Positions 12,495-24,603 of a DNA stretch of 64,000 bases are shown here, piece after piece. Under the pieces are notes generated by a model. It ran no database searches. It was not told the origin of the DNA and saw nothing but the letters and a program-made list of their open reading frames with translations. The stretch is from Knufia peltigerae. Lineage: Eukaryota; Ascomycota; Eurotiomycetes; Chaetothyriales; Trichomeriaceae. Where the stretch lies: the NCBI GenBank assembly GCA_030247855.1, contig JAPDRN010000025.1:1-64000 (forward strand). The letters are read 5' to 3'. Position 1 is the first letter of the stretch. The number at the start of each line of letters is the position of its first letter. A program made the position numbers and the translations under genes.

Positions 12495-13982
12495 ATGGAA
12501 TTGATCTGGACACCCATGGGTTCGACGTCCCGAGGCCCAACCCTCAACAATGGGTTAAATGGAGGAAACCGGTCAGTTTTGGTGTCTAATATGTCGCCTG
12601 ACGATATACAGACCTCTTATGGAAGCTCTAGGTCACATAACCATAGGAGCGAAGTACACGACCAACTTTTAACTTCAAGGGCTGTATCGTCTGCTTGTAG
12701 TAACAGATACGACGAGGGCCAGTACCAACGAGGCCAATACAGCATCAGGTACGAAGACAAGGGACACCCGAACTACCGACGATATTCAGCCTCGGAGGAG
12801 CGCACTTTGACGACAGAGGTCTCTCCATTCAGTAACAAGCATAACGAGGAACATCGAGACAAGGAAATCGACTCTCCTCCCTTGTACACCTCTTATCCAA
12901 TGGGACCACCCCCGCTGCCAGCCAGTTATCATGCCCAGAATGAGGATGGCCACAGTTTCAGAAGTGACAATGCTAAATATCGAGACGAGTATCACCAAAG
13001 AGCTCTAGAGTCGCAGTTAAGAGCTATTAACCAACCCTCTTCCAGGCCAGAATCGGGATTTGGGGCCGCCCTCGATAGACCATTCCGTGTGCTTGCTCTT
13101 CCACAGATAGACTACCGGGACGGATCGCCCTTTCTGCGAGCATACAGCCACGAGCTTCAGTTGTATGGAGTCTCGGAGCATGTTTTTTTCGAAGCCTTGG
13201 ACGCGATTAATGTAGCTCGCGTTCCTAACCCAGAGAATCAAGTCTTCCAGACAGGAGCCAATATTGCTAAATTATTTATGTAAGTTCTAAATGTATTTGT
13301 TCCCTTGCTAAAGTGTCTTTCGGGCCACTCATTTCCATTTTGAAAGCGCGTTACTGACTTCAGTTTCTTTAGACCTGGAGGCGCCAAGCTTGGTCTCTTG
13401 GCTGGTCAGCTAGGTGTTGGGCTAGCAACCCGCATTGGCCACTTATCCCTGGTGGATAGAGTCCTTTTAAAGATCAACCTAGAGATCTTTATACCCAATA
13501 CTCTCGAAATTTGGTTGGTATACTCTCTACGAACGCTTAATTACTATCCCATTACTTGAGAATATCAGCAGGTTCAGTCCGCTAACGTAATGGTGAACAG
13601 TATTTGCACCGCTAAAGAGGTCGACGCTGAGGTCGGCCTCTCCCCGAACGAGCCACGGAGAGATTTCGTATCTGGCCTTTCTCCGCAAGACAAAGTCACT
13701 ACGTATGGCGACCTTGTTGCCTCCTTGACTAGAGTTCTTCCGCCTGCTGAGAATATAGGTCGACAGGACTCAATTGCTGGTCTTGGGAACTTCTTGAATG
13801 GCCGCAGAACGAGGAAGAAGGTGGCAAAGGCAGAGAGACGCGACGCCTGGAAGAGGGGGGAGAACAAGAGGATGAGCCAGCTTGAGTCCTCGCTTCAGTG
13901 GGTAAGTAGCATAAGGAGCCATTTTCCCTTTCTTCTTTATGCCTTGTAGCCGGGCTTACAAGGTATTCGCAGCTCATGGTAA
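12495..13982 (+). CDS. Hypothetical fungal protein with disordered N-terminus and glycine-rich hydrophobic core
   Basis: I propose four exons, 12495-13279, 13373-13517, 13569-13901 and 13950-13982, for about 431 aa. All junctions are GT...AG and keep phase. Residues 1-190 are low complexity (Ser, Arg, Tyr, His, Pro, Gln rich) and probably disordered. Residues 190-260 form a folded-looking block containing FRVLALPQIDYRDGSPF and YGVSEHVFFEALDAINVAR. The second exon encodes a Gly-rich hydrophobic stretch (GGAKLGLLAGQLGVGLATR). The third ends in a Lys/Arg/Glu-rich segment likely to be helical. This arrangement is shared by a family of uncharacterised filamentous-fungal proteins; I know of no assigned function. 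It is the last gene before the second RIP block. The short last exon is the least certain part. Confidence 0.6.
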
Positions 13983-14440
13983 GACGTGCATCACCTGGCA
14001 CCGTGGAACATTGGCAGATGATGCTGAGGCAAAGAAACCAAGATTTGAATAATGGTTAAGTACATTAATAGATGTCTCCACGAGTGGACGCTGTAACCCC
14101 TGAGACTTCGACAACATAAAGGCCTAAGCAAGGTCAAAATGCTTGGGGCTCCATGAGTCATTCACGATAGGAGATCAGTAGACTGATATCTCCGCCTTGT
14201 ACAATTTATAACTCCGCTCTTACGGGTTCATGAATTTGCTCACAGTAAACAATGAGCAAGTTATATATAACCTACTTAATACTGGGGAATACTTTATTAA
14301 GTGAATATTAAGTTGAAAATGTTTTATACAAAAGCCTGAACCTTGGCGCGGTTATTCTGTAGAATTCCTTATTCGTTACGAGCCCTAGGCCGCTAGTACA
14401 GTAATGCTAGCTATTTTAGAGGTAAATAGGGAAGGTTAGA
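13983..14440. other. Transition from gene island into the second RIP block
   Basis: Base composition shifts to AT-rich over this interval. No coding frame or recognised element is seen before the inverted repeat beginning at about 14441. Confidence 0.6.
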
Positions 14441-15060
14441 AGTCATGGTCTGCGGGTAGGTAGGAAGATAGATATCAACCAGGCAGTATATTCTCTATAT
14501 ATAGCTATTTAATAGGCATAGATAGCTTACTAACTAGGTTAGGGTGATTAATAAGGATATAGCTTAAGGATATAGCTTAAGGAGCTATAAATAGAATAGT
14601 GTTCATTAAACCTTCCTAGTAACTCTCTCACATGGTTTTAATTCATTCCCTATAACATTAAACAGGATCTTAATTTATATCCCTTAAATATCTTAATTCC
14701 TAGTTCTATAGTAAAAACTATAGAAGTTAAAAGAGAGTATTATAACTATTCTAGACCCTTAAAGATAAAAAGAAAACTATTTTATTTTTAGAGTTAATAA
14801 GTTAATAAGAGAGTAAAGAGATATTAGATCTTAGAACTAATAGTTAAGCTAGTGTTATAAGGGCTAAATTAGAACCATTAAAGAGACTTACTAAGAAGGT
14901 TTACTAAACACTATTCTATTTATAGCTCCTTAATTTATATCCTTATTAACTACTTTAACTTAGTTAGTAAGCTATCTATACCTATTAAATAGCTATATAT
15001 AGAGAATATACTATCTAGTTAATATTTATCTTCTTACTTACTTATAAACTATAATAGCTA
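14441..15060. repeat. Long inverted repeat (foldback / MITE-like), arms about 220 bp
   Basis: The arm at about 14441-14660 matches the reverse complement of about 14840-15060. Both share GTATATTCTCTATATATAGC, the block around GAGCTATAAATAGAATAGTG and the block around TAGATAGCTTACTAACTA. Arm differences are mostly C-to-T and G-to-A. An AT-rich loop of about 180 bp separates them. No transposase frame is present, so a non-autonomous foldback element or two head-to-head copies are both possible. End points are approximate. Confidence 0.65.
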
Positions 15061-15859
15061 AACCCTTTATAAGGACCTAGTAATAGAGTCTCTTTAGTTA
15101 TTAAATAGACTAAGTTATAATGATATCATTATAACCTTTATACTCACGCTAAATATCTCTAAGGAACTTTACCGCCTAGAACGCTTATTTTTACTTATTT
15201 TATAGTACCTATTTTACTTATTTCATAACTATTAATTCACTCCTTACACTATATTATATTAATAGTAATATATTAGCTATTCTATTAACGATTAATAAAG
15301 CCCTTATTATAACCATTATAGTTTATAGGGAAAGACTAACTTATAGCCTATAATATAGTAGCGAAAAAGGCCTTAATTAAATAGAGAATAGTCACTTCTT
15401 TTACCTATATATATTATAGTCCTTAACCTCCTAAACATTAAGGTTAGACTTACTAGTGCATTCTATTTAACTCTTACTATTTAAGCGTTATATATTACTA
15501 GTTATCACTAATTATAGAACTAATCTTAGAGTAAGGTGTAAAATACTAAGTAGATATTAGACTGAAGCTATGATAATATATAAGAGCGTGAGTAGAAGAG
15601 TGAGAAGAAAGTAAGAAGGGGTACTTACTCTTTAAAAGCGGTATTGCCTACGTGAGTAAGCTAAGAGCTCAGAGCAGTTCGACCATTATGTTACGAATTA
15701 AGCCTCTTATGAGGCCACAGACAAAGCTATGATAATAGCTACTCAGCGTTATTACGTCCGGGGCACGTGAGAAGGAGTAACTTAGTCACGTGACGTGAAA
15801 GGCTCTTGAGGGCTCTACGGGCGGTTAGCATAGAGCTCATAGAGCTAAGAGATCTTATA
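15061..15859. other. AT-rich RIP-degraded sequence between inverted repeat and LTR element
   Basis: Strongly AT-rich from 15061 to about 15600, then less so (15600-15850 contains GC-richer words such as CGGGGCACGTGAG). No coding frame is found. It contains the 5-bp target site TTATA at 15855-15859, next to the 5' LTR. Confidence 0.6.
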
Positions 15860-16092
15860 TGTTATGAGTAAACAGAATAGAGAATAAATAATATCTTAAG
15901 ACTTCACGCCAGGCGTACCTACTAAGCACGCAATACCAAGAGAACTCAGGGGAACCACATAACTATTATAGGCTTCCCACATAAGGAACTTCTCTTCCTT
16001 ATACTTAGAGTTTCTATAACTAGAGTACCTAGATAGGAAGATCTATTTTTATTATGTTATTACTCTGCCTATTTTATAGGCTATTCCTAATA
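15860..16092 (+). repeat. 5' LTR of the gypsy-type element (233 bp)
   Basis: Exactly the same length as the 3' LTR at 26653-26885 and alignable without gaps. Shared landmarks are AGGAACTTCTCTTCCTTAT and ACCTAGATAGGAAGA. Substitutions between the two LTRs are almost exclusively C-to-T and G-to-A. Confidence 0.85.
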
Positions 16093-17851
16093 TTCTTTAA
16101 GTATAAATCTAAACTAGTTAGAGTATATAACATAATGGCTTCTAATATATAAAGTGTAAAAGCTATATACTTAGAAAATAATCCTAAGGGTACTCTTAGT
16201 AAGACTAAATCTATAGGGTTCTCTAATAAGGATATAACTCCTTATAAGAAGTATACCCTTAGTAACCTTATTAAAAGAGAATCTTAGGGTAATACTCTTA
16301 TAAATAGTGAAAACATTATAATTTATATAAGATATATAGAGTTATAGCGCCTTTTTATAAGGAAATATTTAGAGTAAGAGACTTAAATAATAAAGAATAA
16401 ACTAAATAGAATTAAGCTAACTTAATATATTAAAGTTATAAATATTATACTACTCACTTATAAGTGAATTTATACTAAGTTAGTAACTAAAAGTAATTAT
16501 TTAGTGAAATATATTAAACTAGCTATATCTCTAAAGTTTAATAAATAAATAATAAAGAGTTTTTAAAAGTATAAGATAGACTAAAATAGAATATTTTAAA
16601 TTATAATATTATTAGCTAATAATTAGTATATAAAATGTATCACTATTATAGCTATTTTCTTAGAGAAAAGAGTAAAAAAGGCTTAAGAGTGAGATAATAA
16701 AACCTTTAATTATTAAGATAAGTATATTTTATACCTAAAAAGTGTAGTCACTATATCTATAGTTTATAAAAGTTAAGTAATTAATTAGCTATATATAACG
16801 AAATAAAAAAAAATAAAAGGTTTAAGACTATATTAATAAGATTAAAATAATTAAGGCTAATATTTTATCTATAATAGAAAATAATACTTAAGCCTAAATA
16901 ATACTTAATAGCTTAGAGTTTATAGTTCGTGTGAAAGTTATATATAAATATTAAGAGATTCTCTTAAGGGAGTAAGTTATTAAATTAACTATTCATTATA
17001 AGGAGATTTTAAAATATTATTAAAAGATAAAACTAATAAAGAGAAATTTCTTTAGGTTATAGTGAGTAAATCATGAGATAGTTATAAGAGATAACTAACC
17101 TATATATACTCTCTATAAAGATAAACTAATCTTATAGAATAAGGTTTAAAAGAAAAGTATTAGTAAAGATATAGGGAAGTGCCCTAAATAAATATCTATC
17201 CTAAAATTCATTAGAAAATATTATAGATATAGTAAGATAGAATATAGAGAAACTATTTATTTTAAGAGAAGTAAGAGAACTATATATAAAATATATAGAA
17301 ACTATTAAGGATTAAAAAACTAAATATTAGTGTTATAAGTGCCTTAAAAGTACTAAGAGTATAACTATATATAGTATAAATAAAAAATGCCTTTATATAT
17401 AATATTAAGATTAATACCTTAAAAGGTAAGGTAACTACTTACGCACTTTATAATAATAAAGTATAAACAAATTTTATATTCTAATTTCTTATCATAAAAA
17501 GGGGACTAAAATTAATAAATAGTAGTAACTAAGTAAACTTTATTAATGGCTAACTAGTATAAATATATAAGTAATATACTCTCACTATATAGTTAATAAA
17601 TATATAGGGAGTATATATAAAGTATATATAAAGTATATATAAATATTTATCACTATTAATATTTAGGGATATAATATAATTTTAGGTTATTCTTAGTTAT
17701 AAGATACTAACCTATAAATAAACTAAAAGGAAAACACTTAAAAGGTATTATAGTGAAGTAATATCTATATTAAATAAGTCTTAATAGCTACTATAGAGAG
17801 AGACTTAAATTATAAAATCTTTAGCATTATACTTATACTTACTCTATACTA

Positions 17852-19707
17852 AAGTACTGTATAATCCAATGGACTATATAGGGCAATGGACCATAAAAAC
17901 CTACTTAACCACCTTCTAATGTCTCTAACGCGGCACTAACATAACTATTCTATTATCTAAAGATATTAATGAGTAGTTGGACACTTTATCTTCCTCCTTA
18001 GACTCAATTTTAGTAATAAATCGCTAGCGTAATAAACCTTATCATTATTTCACTAATTACTCTACTTTCATCTCCTAAGTAATCTTTAATACTTTCTCTA
18101 TGAAGTACATAAATTTACCTTCTAACCTAACTCTTTTGCCTTACTTATAACTTTTTCGTGCCTTAAGTAACTCGCTCTGCTCTTAATTCTATCGCCAAAG
18201 AAGTGTATTCTTAGCGGCAAGCGTTTTTGTTATGCGGATTACTTAGGCTATATATCACTTAGTGGGTAATATAAGCCTAGGTATTTATGCTAACACTATA
18301 TCTAAGAGTACATTAAATTCTCGGAGTTCTATACCATTTAGGGAAGAGCTATATAGTAGAGAGAAGTTAAGATTATGCCCCTCTAGTAATGTAATTAGAT
18401 ATAGAATGTGTGCGATTATATTTTATAAAAGGTAGTTTAGTATCTTTTATAGGTTATTTAGTATTAACTTAGTACCTTACTATCTTATAAGAATATTATC
18501 TAGCTTAATAGCCTTTATATACGCGCGAATAAATATTTTAAGCCATTCTAAACACAAAATATATTATGTACTAAGTTATAAAGTTATATTAGTCTTATTT
18601 AAGTGAGCGCGCTTAAACACTAAAAACACTTCTATATTAAGTGGCTAAAGGATATAAGAGTAATGTGATAGTATAATTAGTAAATTAATATTATTCTTTA
18701 TATAATAGGTAATAAAATCGGCTTTAATATAACTTTTATAGCTATTAGCGATTAATAATTAGAGTTAACTTATCACTTTTTTATGGGTTTAAGGCTTAAA
18801 TACCTTAATTAATTATTATAGATTAAGCTTATTTAATGTTTAGCTATTCTTACTAATCACGAAATATTAATTAAAGAGTATTTAAGTTAATAGCTATTTA
18901 GAATTAATGTTTTAATCCTTAAAGATAATTATTAGTGAAAGCGCGTTTTTAGCTGTATTAATATATTTAATTATAGTTACTCACTTTTATTTCCTTATTA
19001 TAGTTTTATATTATTACTAATAGTTAAGGGAAACTAAGACCTTTATTATCTAACTCTCTCTAACCCTAAAACTAGACTTATCTATATTCTAAATATTAGA
19101 ATTATTATAGGCGCGCTCTTAGAATTTAGTAATAATCGTGTTAAATCACGCTTTAATCTTATTATATAACGCGCCATTAAATTATGTAGCCTTAAGTTAC
19201 TTTACGTAGATACTCTAAATAGTTAGGTAATAATTAAGAAAGTGATAGAGCTATTTATAGCTAATTAAGATAATGATTTTAGTGAAGACTAAATTTTGCG
19301 ATATATATTAAATATATTTATAGTGAATTAATTTAGCTAGCTTAATTAATAACGCTAGCGTAATAAGTGATTTAGTGTATATATATTATGAGATCTATTG
19401 TATAAGTGTCTTTTCTTTCACGTTTAAAAGGATTTAAACCATTTCTATGGCTTAGGCGCATAAAAGTTCTCTGGTAAGCTAATGTGATAGGGTTTAATGT
19501 GATACGTTAAAAGTGGTGATAGTAGCGCGAATAGACTTGTATTCTTAATTTTGATATGCTAGGATAGCCTTCTAAACTCGCTCTTTAAGATTAGCTACTT
19601 TAGAAGTGTGTTAGTAACCTATAGTTAATAGAAGTGATGATTAAACGCGACTAGATAGAGTTTTGTGGTTCATTACTCTATATAGTTCATTAGACTATAT
19701 AGTACTC
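17852..19707 (-). mobile_element. Pogo/Fot1-like DNA transposon, copy A, nested in the LTR element
   Basis: A complete 1,856-bp copy with TA at both flanks (17850-17851 and 19708-19709). Its terminal repeats are the least mutated in places: the left end keeps the word TAATCCAATGGACTATATAG, whose C and G residues are T and A in the other copies. It is in reverse orientation relative to the 22748 copy. It interrupts the retrotransposon between its presumed gag region and its reverse transcriptase. RIP has removed the coding frame. Confidence 0.85.
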
Positions 19708-19939
19708 TATAAGGAAGATATATACTTTATACTTATATTACTTATAGAAGAAAATATTAAATTATTAAGAAAGTATTAAGACTATAAGGGAATTTTCTAT
19801 AAGCTAAATATTACTTTACTTAAGATAAAGATCTAAATAAGATATTATATTTTTATTATAAAGAGAGAATTAATTCTTTATAAGTTATTATACTCTCTTA
19901 ATATTAAGGAGCTAATAATATTATATAACTATCTTAAGA

Positions 19940-21110
19940 AGAGTATATAAAAGGGTTAGATTTAATTAAGTGAATTACCTATAAAAGCACTTATTCTCTT
20001 TATATAAAAGAAAGATAGTAGCTTATAACTCTATATTAATTATTATACGCTAAATAAGATAACTTATAAGAATTAGTATTCTTTACCTTTAATACTTAAG
20101 ATTTTAGACTATATTAGTAAAAAGAGTATTTTCATAAAACTTAATCTTAGGGATATTTACTATAGAATTCTAGTTATAAAAGAAAATCACTAAAAGATAG
20201 TATTCTATATATAGTATAAGCACTATAAGTACTTAGTTATACCTTTTAGATTAATGAATGCGCCCGCATTATTTTAGTTATATATAAATAAGGCGCTAAA
20301 GAAATTACTTAATATTATTTATATAGCTTTTATAGATAATATTTTTATCTTTAGTAATATACTTAAGAAATATAAGAAATATATATAATAAGTTCTATAA
20401 TATCTTAAGAAGTATAAACTCTTTATAAAACTATTAAAGTACGAATTTAATACTAAATAAGTTAACTTCCTAGGGTATTATATTAATATTATAGAGATAT
20501 TAATAAATTTATATAAGGTAACTATAATTTAGAAGTAATCTATACCTTAATTATTTAGAGATATATAAGTCTTTTTAGGCTTTATAAACTTCTATAGAGA
20601 GTTTATTTAAAAGTACTTAAAGGTAATTACATTTATTACTAATTTACTTATTAAAATATAAAAGGGAAAAAAGATAGAGCTCTTTAAGTAAATTATAAAT
20701 ATAGAGTATATATTATATAAGCTTAAATAACGCTTTATAACTATCTCTATATTAGTATACTATAACTTATCACTATAATTAAGGATTAAAGTAAATATAT
20801 TAAGTATTATAATTAAAGGAGTACTCTTATAAGTTTATAAGATATAAAGAGATTATACGCTATAAAGACTAGTGATATTTTTCTTATATAAGTTAAACTT
20901 AGTGAAGCGAAATTATTATATAGATAATAGTGAGATACTAGCGATTATAAAGATATTTAAGACATAATATTACTATCTTAAAGTGTCTATAAAAAGTATA
21001 ATAGTATTTACTAACTATAAAGTGTTATAAAGTTTTATAACTATAAAGGTTCTAAATAGATATTAAATACATTAGATAAAGATACTAGCTATATATAACT
21101 TTTATATTAA
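19940..21110 (+). pseudogene. Gypsy reverse transcriptase and RNase H remnant
   Basis: One frame of the + strand, riddled with TAA and TAG where Gln, Arg or Trp codons are expected, still shows the order of Ty3/gypsy pol. It has ILF...KKDSSL, a KLNLRDIYYRI block, YLVIPFRLMNAPALF, the polymerase site as AFIDN (normally a D-D pair, the second Asp now Asn), VNFLGYYIN, and QVFLGFINFYRKFI with the first Gln intact. Past 20,780 an RNase H-like part follows (FFLYKLNLVKRNYYIDNSEI, ending in KVLNRY). The second catalytic Asp-to-Asn change is itself a G-to-A transition. This places the element in Ty3/gypsy with good confidence. No product is possible. Confidence 0.8.
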
Positions 21111-22747
21111 ATAATAATAAGAAAAGAATAACTCTATTAATAAACTTTCTTATTATTTAAATTACTTTAGAGTAAAGAGAGAATCTCTAAATAGCTTACT
21201 TATAAATTTTTTATAAGAAAGATTACTAAAGTAAAGAAAGTATACTAATTATATATATAAGATAAAGAGAATTACTATTAAGGGAATATCTTTATAGAAG
21301 TTATAAATTAAGAGAATTAACTTAACTAAAGAGAAAAATATTAAGAGAGAATCTTAGATAAATCTAGTGAGTTATATATTAGTAATAAGTATATAAGATA
21401 ATTATAACTCTCTTAGAATATATCTTTATATAGGTAAGAATATTATAATAGAGATACTTATTAAATAATAAGTATAAAGAAATAAAAGTACTATTAATAG
21501 TTCTTACTAGGTAAGACTACTTATCTTTAGTTATTAAAACTTAAGTAATAACCTTATATATAAGGATCTTATAGGGAGCACTAGTGAAGAACTTATAAAT
21601 TATATAAGAACTCTTTAGGTAATAAACTTTTAGTGCTAATAAAAAGGCTAAAAAGTTATATAGAAAGAAGTTTAAAGAGAAATATTTAAAGATTAATAGA
21701 GAATAAATTATATAAGTCTTATATAAAAAGATAATATAATTTATATATTATATAACTTAGTAATAAGATAAGAGATTATTTAAGTAAATTATAATAATCT
21801 ATAGTAAGAAAAATATTTTAGGAGAGCTTAAATATATATAACTATTATAAAATATTATTAGTGATTATAGATAAGAAAGGAAATCTTTACTTATATTAAT
21901 ATATATAATATTTATTAGTAAATAAAGGTCTCTAGGTATAAGCTCTATAGATAATTATAATTACTTTTTTAGCTATAAGGATTATAATAAAATATCTTTA
22001 TAAACTTTATTACTAGCTTATTACTCACTAATTACTCTAGAATTATATATAATATAATATTAATAATAATAAATAGATTTTTAAAGATAATAAGTTTTAT
22101 CTTTTATTAAGGAATAATTAATACTATTAAGTTAGAATAGCTAGTACTAAAAAGAATAGTTATAAGGTTTAGTATCTTTAAGACTATTATCTTAGACTAA
22201 AGTATTATTTTCACTTTATTCTATTAAGAAGCCTTATACTTATACCTTATAACTTATAAGCTATTCTTAACTATTTTTCACTCTTAAATAAATAAATAAA
22301 TAAAGAGAATAAATTAAACTTTAGAATACTATTTACATTACTATATTAACTATTAATAAAATAATTAAACTAAGCTATTAATAAGTATAAAGTATATAAT
22401 TAACTTAATAAAAAATGCTAGTATAGAGAAGACCCCTTTTAGTTAGGTTCTTATATATAGCCTAACTCTTCACGTTAATATTAACTAAAAATTATAGTTA
22501 GATAATATAAAAAATAATGTGATTACTAAATAAGAGAGAACCTTAATAGAGACTATAAGCGCTACTAATAAGGCGCGTAAAATCGCTAAGAAATAAATAA
22601 AGAAGGTATATAATAAAGGGTATACTCTAAAGTAATTCTTAATTAGTAGTAAGGTTATACTTATAGTAAAGTATATTTACACACTAAGAGTAAGTAAGAA
22701 GCTAGGGAATTACTTTTTAAAGCTATTTATAGTTCTTAAAAGGTATA

Positions 22748-24603
22748 GAGTACTGTATAGTTTAATAAACTATATAGGGTAATAAACCATAAAACTCTAT
22801 CTAGTCACGTTTAACCATCACTTCTATTAACCATGAATTACTAACGCACTTCTAAAGTAGCTAATCTTAAAGAGCGAGTCCAGAAAGTTATCCTAGCATA
22901 TTAAAATTAAGAATATAAGTCCGTTCGCGCTACTACCGCCACTTTTAATGTGTCGCATTAAACCCTATCATGTTAGCTTACTAAAGGACTTTTATACGCC
23001 TAAGCTATAGAAATGGTTTAAATCCTTTTAAACGCGGAAGAAAAGACGCTTATACGATGGGTCTCATAATATATATACACTAAATTACCTATTACATTAG
23101 TATTATTAATTAAGCTAGCTAAATTAATTCGCTATAAATATATTTAACATATATCGCAAAATTTAGTCTCTACTAAAATCATTATTCTAATTAGCTATAA
23201 ATGGCTCTATTACTTTCTTAATTATTACCTAACTATCTAGAGTATTTACGTAAAGTAACTTAAGGCTACATAATTTAATGGCGCATTATATAATAAGATT
23301 AAAGCGTGATTTAACGCGGTTACTACTAAATTCTAAGAGCGTGCCTATAATAATTTTAATATTTAAAACATAGATAAGTCTAGTTTTAGGGTTAGAGAGA
23401 GTTAAATAATAAAGGTCTTAGTTTCTCTTAATTATTAGTAATAATATAAGACTATAATAAGGAAATAGAAGTGAGTAATTATAATTAAATATATTAATAT
23501 AGCTAGAGACATACTTTCATTAATAATTATCTTTAAGGGTTAAAACATTAATTCTAGATAGCTACTAACTTAAACACTCTTTAACTAGTATTTCGTAGTT
23601 AGTAAGAATAACTAGACATTAAATAAGCTTAGCCTATAATAATTAATTAAGGTGTTTAAGCCTTAAATCTATGAGAAAGTAGTAGGTTAGCCCTAATTAT
23701 TAATTACTAATAGCTATAAAAGTTATATTAAAGTTAATTTTATTACTCATTATATAAAGAATAATATTAACTTACTAATTATGCTATCACATTACTCTTA
23801 TATCCTTTAACCACTTAATATAGAAGTGTTTTTAGCGTTTAAGCGCGCCCACTTAAATAAGACTAATGCGACTTTATAGCTTAGCACATAACATATTTCG
23901 CGTCCGAAATAGCTTGAAATGTTTATTCGCGTACATATAAAGGCTATTAAGCTAGATAATATCCTTATAGGATAGTGAGATATTAGGTTAATACTAAATA
24001 ACCTATAGAAAGTACTAAATTATCTTTCATAAAATATAATTACACACATTCTATATCTAATTATATCATTAAAGGGGTATAATCTTAACTTCTCTCTATT
24101 ATATAGCTTTTCCCTAGATAGCACGGAACTCTAGGAATCTAATATACTCTTAGATATAGTGTTAGCATAAATACCTAGGCTTACATTGCCCACTAAGTAA
24201 TATATAGCCTAAGTAACTCGCATAACAGAAACACTCACCACTAAGAATACACTTCTTTAGTAGCAGAATTAAGAGTAGAGTGAGTTACTTAAGGCATAAA
24301 AGAGTCATAAGTAAGGCAAAAAAGTTAGGTTAGAAGATAAATTTATGTACTCCATGAAGAAAGTGTTAAAGGTTACTTAGGAGGCAAAAGCGAAGCGGTT
24401 AGTGAAATAGCGACGAGGTTCACTATACTAGCGATTTATTACTAAAATTGAGTCTGAGGAGGAAGATAAAGTGTCTAACTACTTATTAACATCTTTAGAT
24501 GATAGAATAGTTATGTTAGTGCTGTGTTAGAGACATTAGAAGGTGGTTAGGTAGGTTTTTATGGTTCATTACCCCATATGGTCTATTAAACTATACAGTA
24601 CTC
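22748..24603 (+). mobile_element. Pogo/Fot1-like DNA transposon, copy B, nested in the LTR element
   Basis: A complete 1,856-bp copy flanked by TA (22746-22747 and 24604-24605), with terminal repeats starting GAGTACTGTATAG at both ends. This is the best copy for judging coding direction. In the frame beginning 24252 one reads Leu-Leu, two stops, Gln-Asn, then a basic Glu/Leu/Lys-rich helix with stops at likely Gln or Arg positions, resembling the C-terminal tail of pogo-type transposases. The transposase assignment is an inference from this tail plus size, TIR and TA target. The copy splits the retrotransposon downstream of its polymerase region. Confidence 0.8.

Noticed and set aside
17320..17380. 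Possible zinc-knuckle of the retrotransposon gag
   Set aside because: Two cysteines with correct spacing are visible, but the His and the last Cys cannot be placed, so a gag call is not supported by motif.
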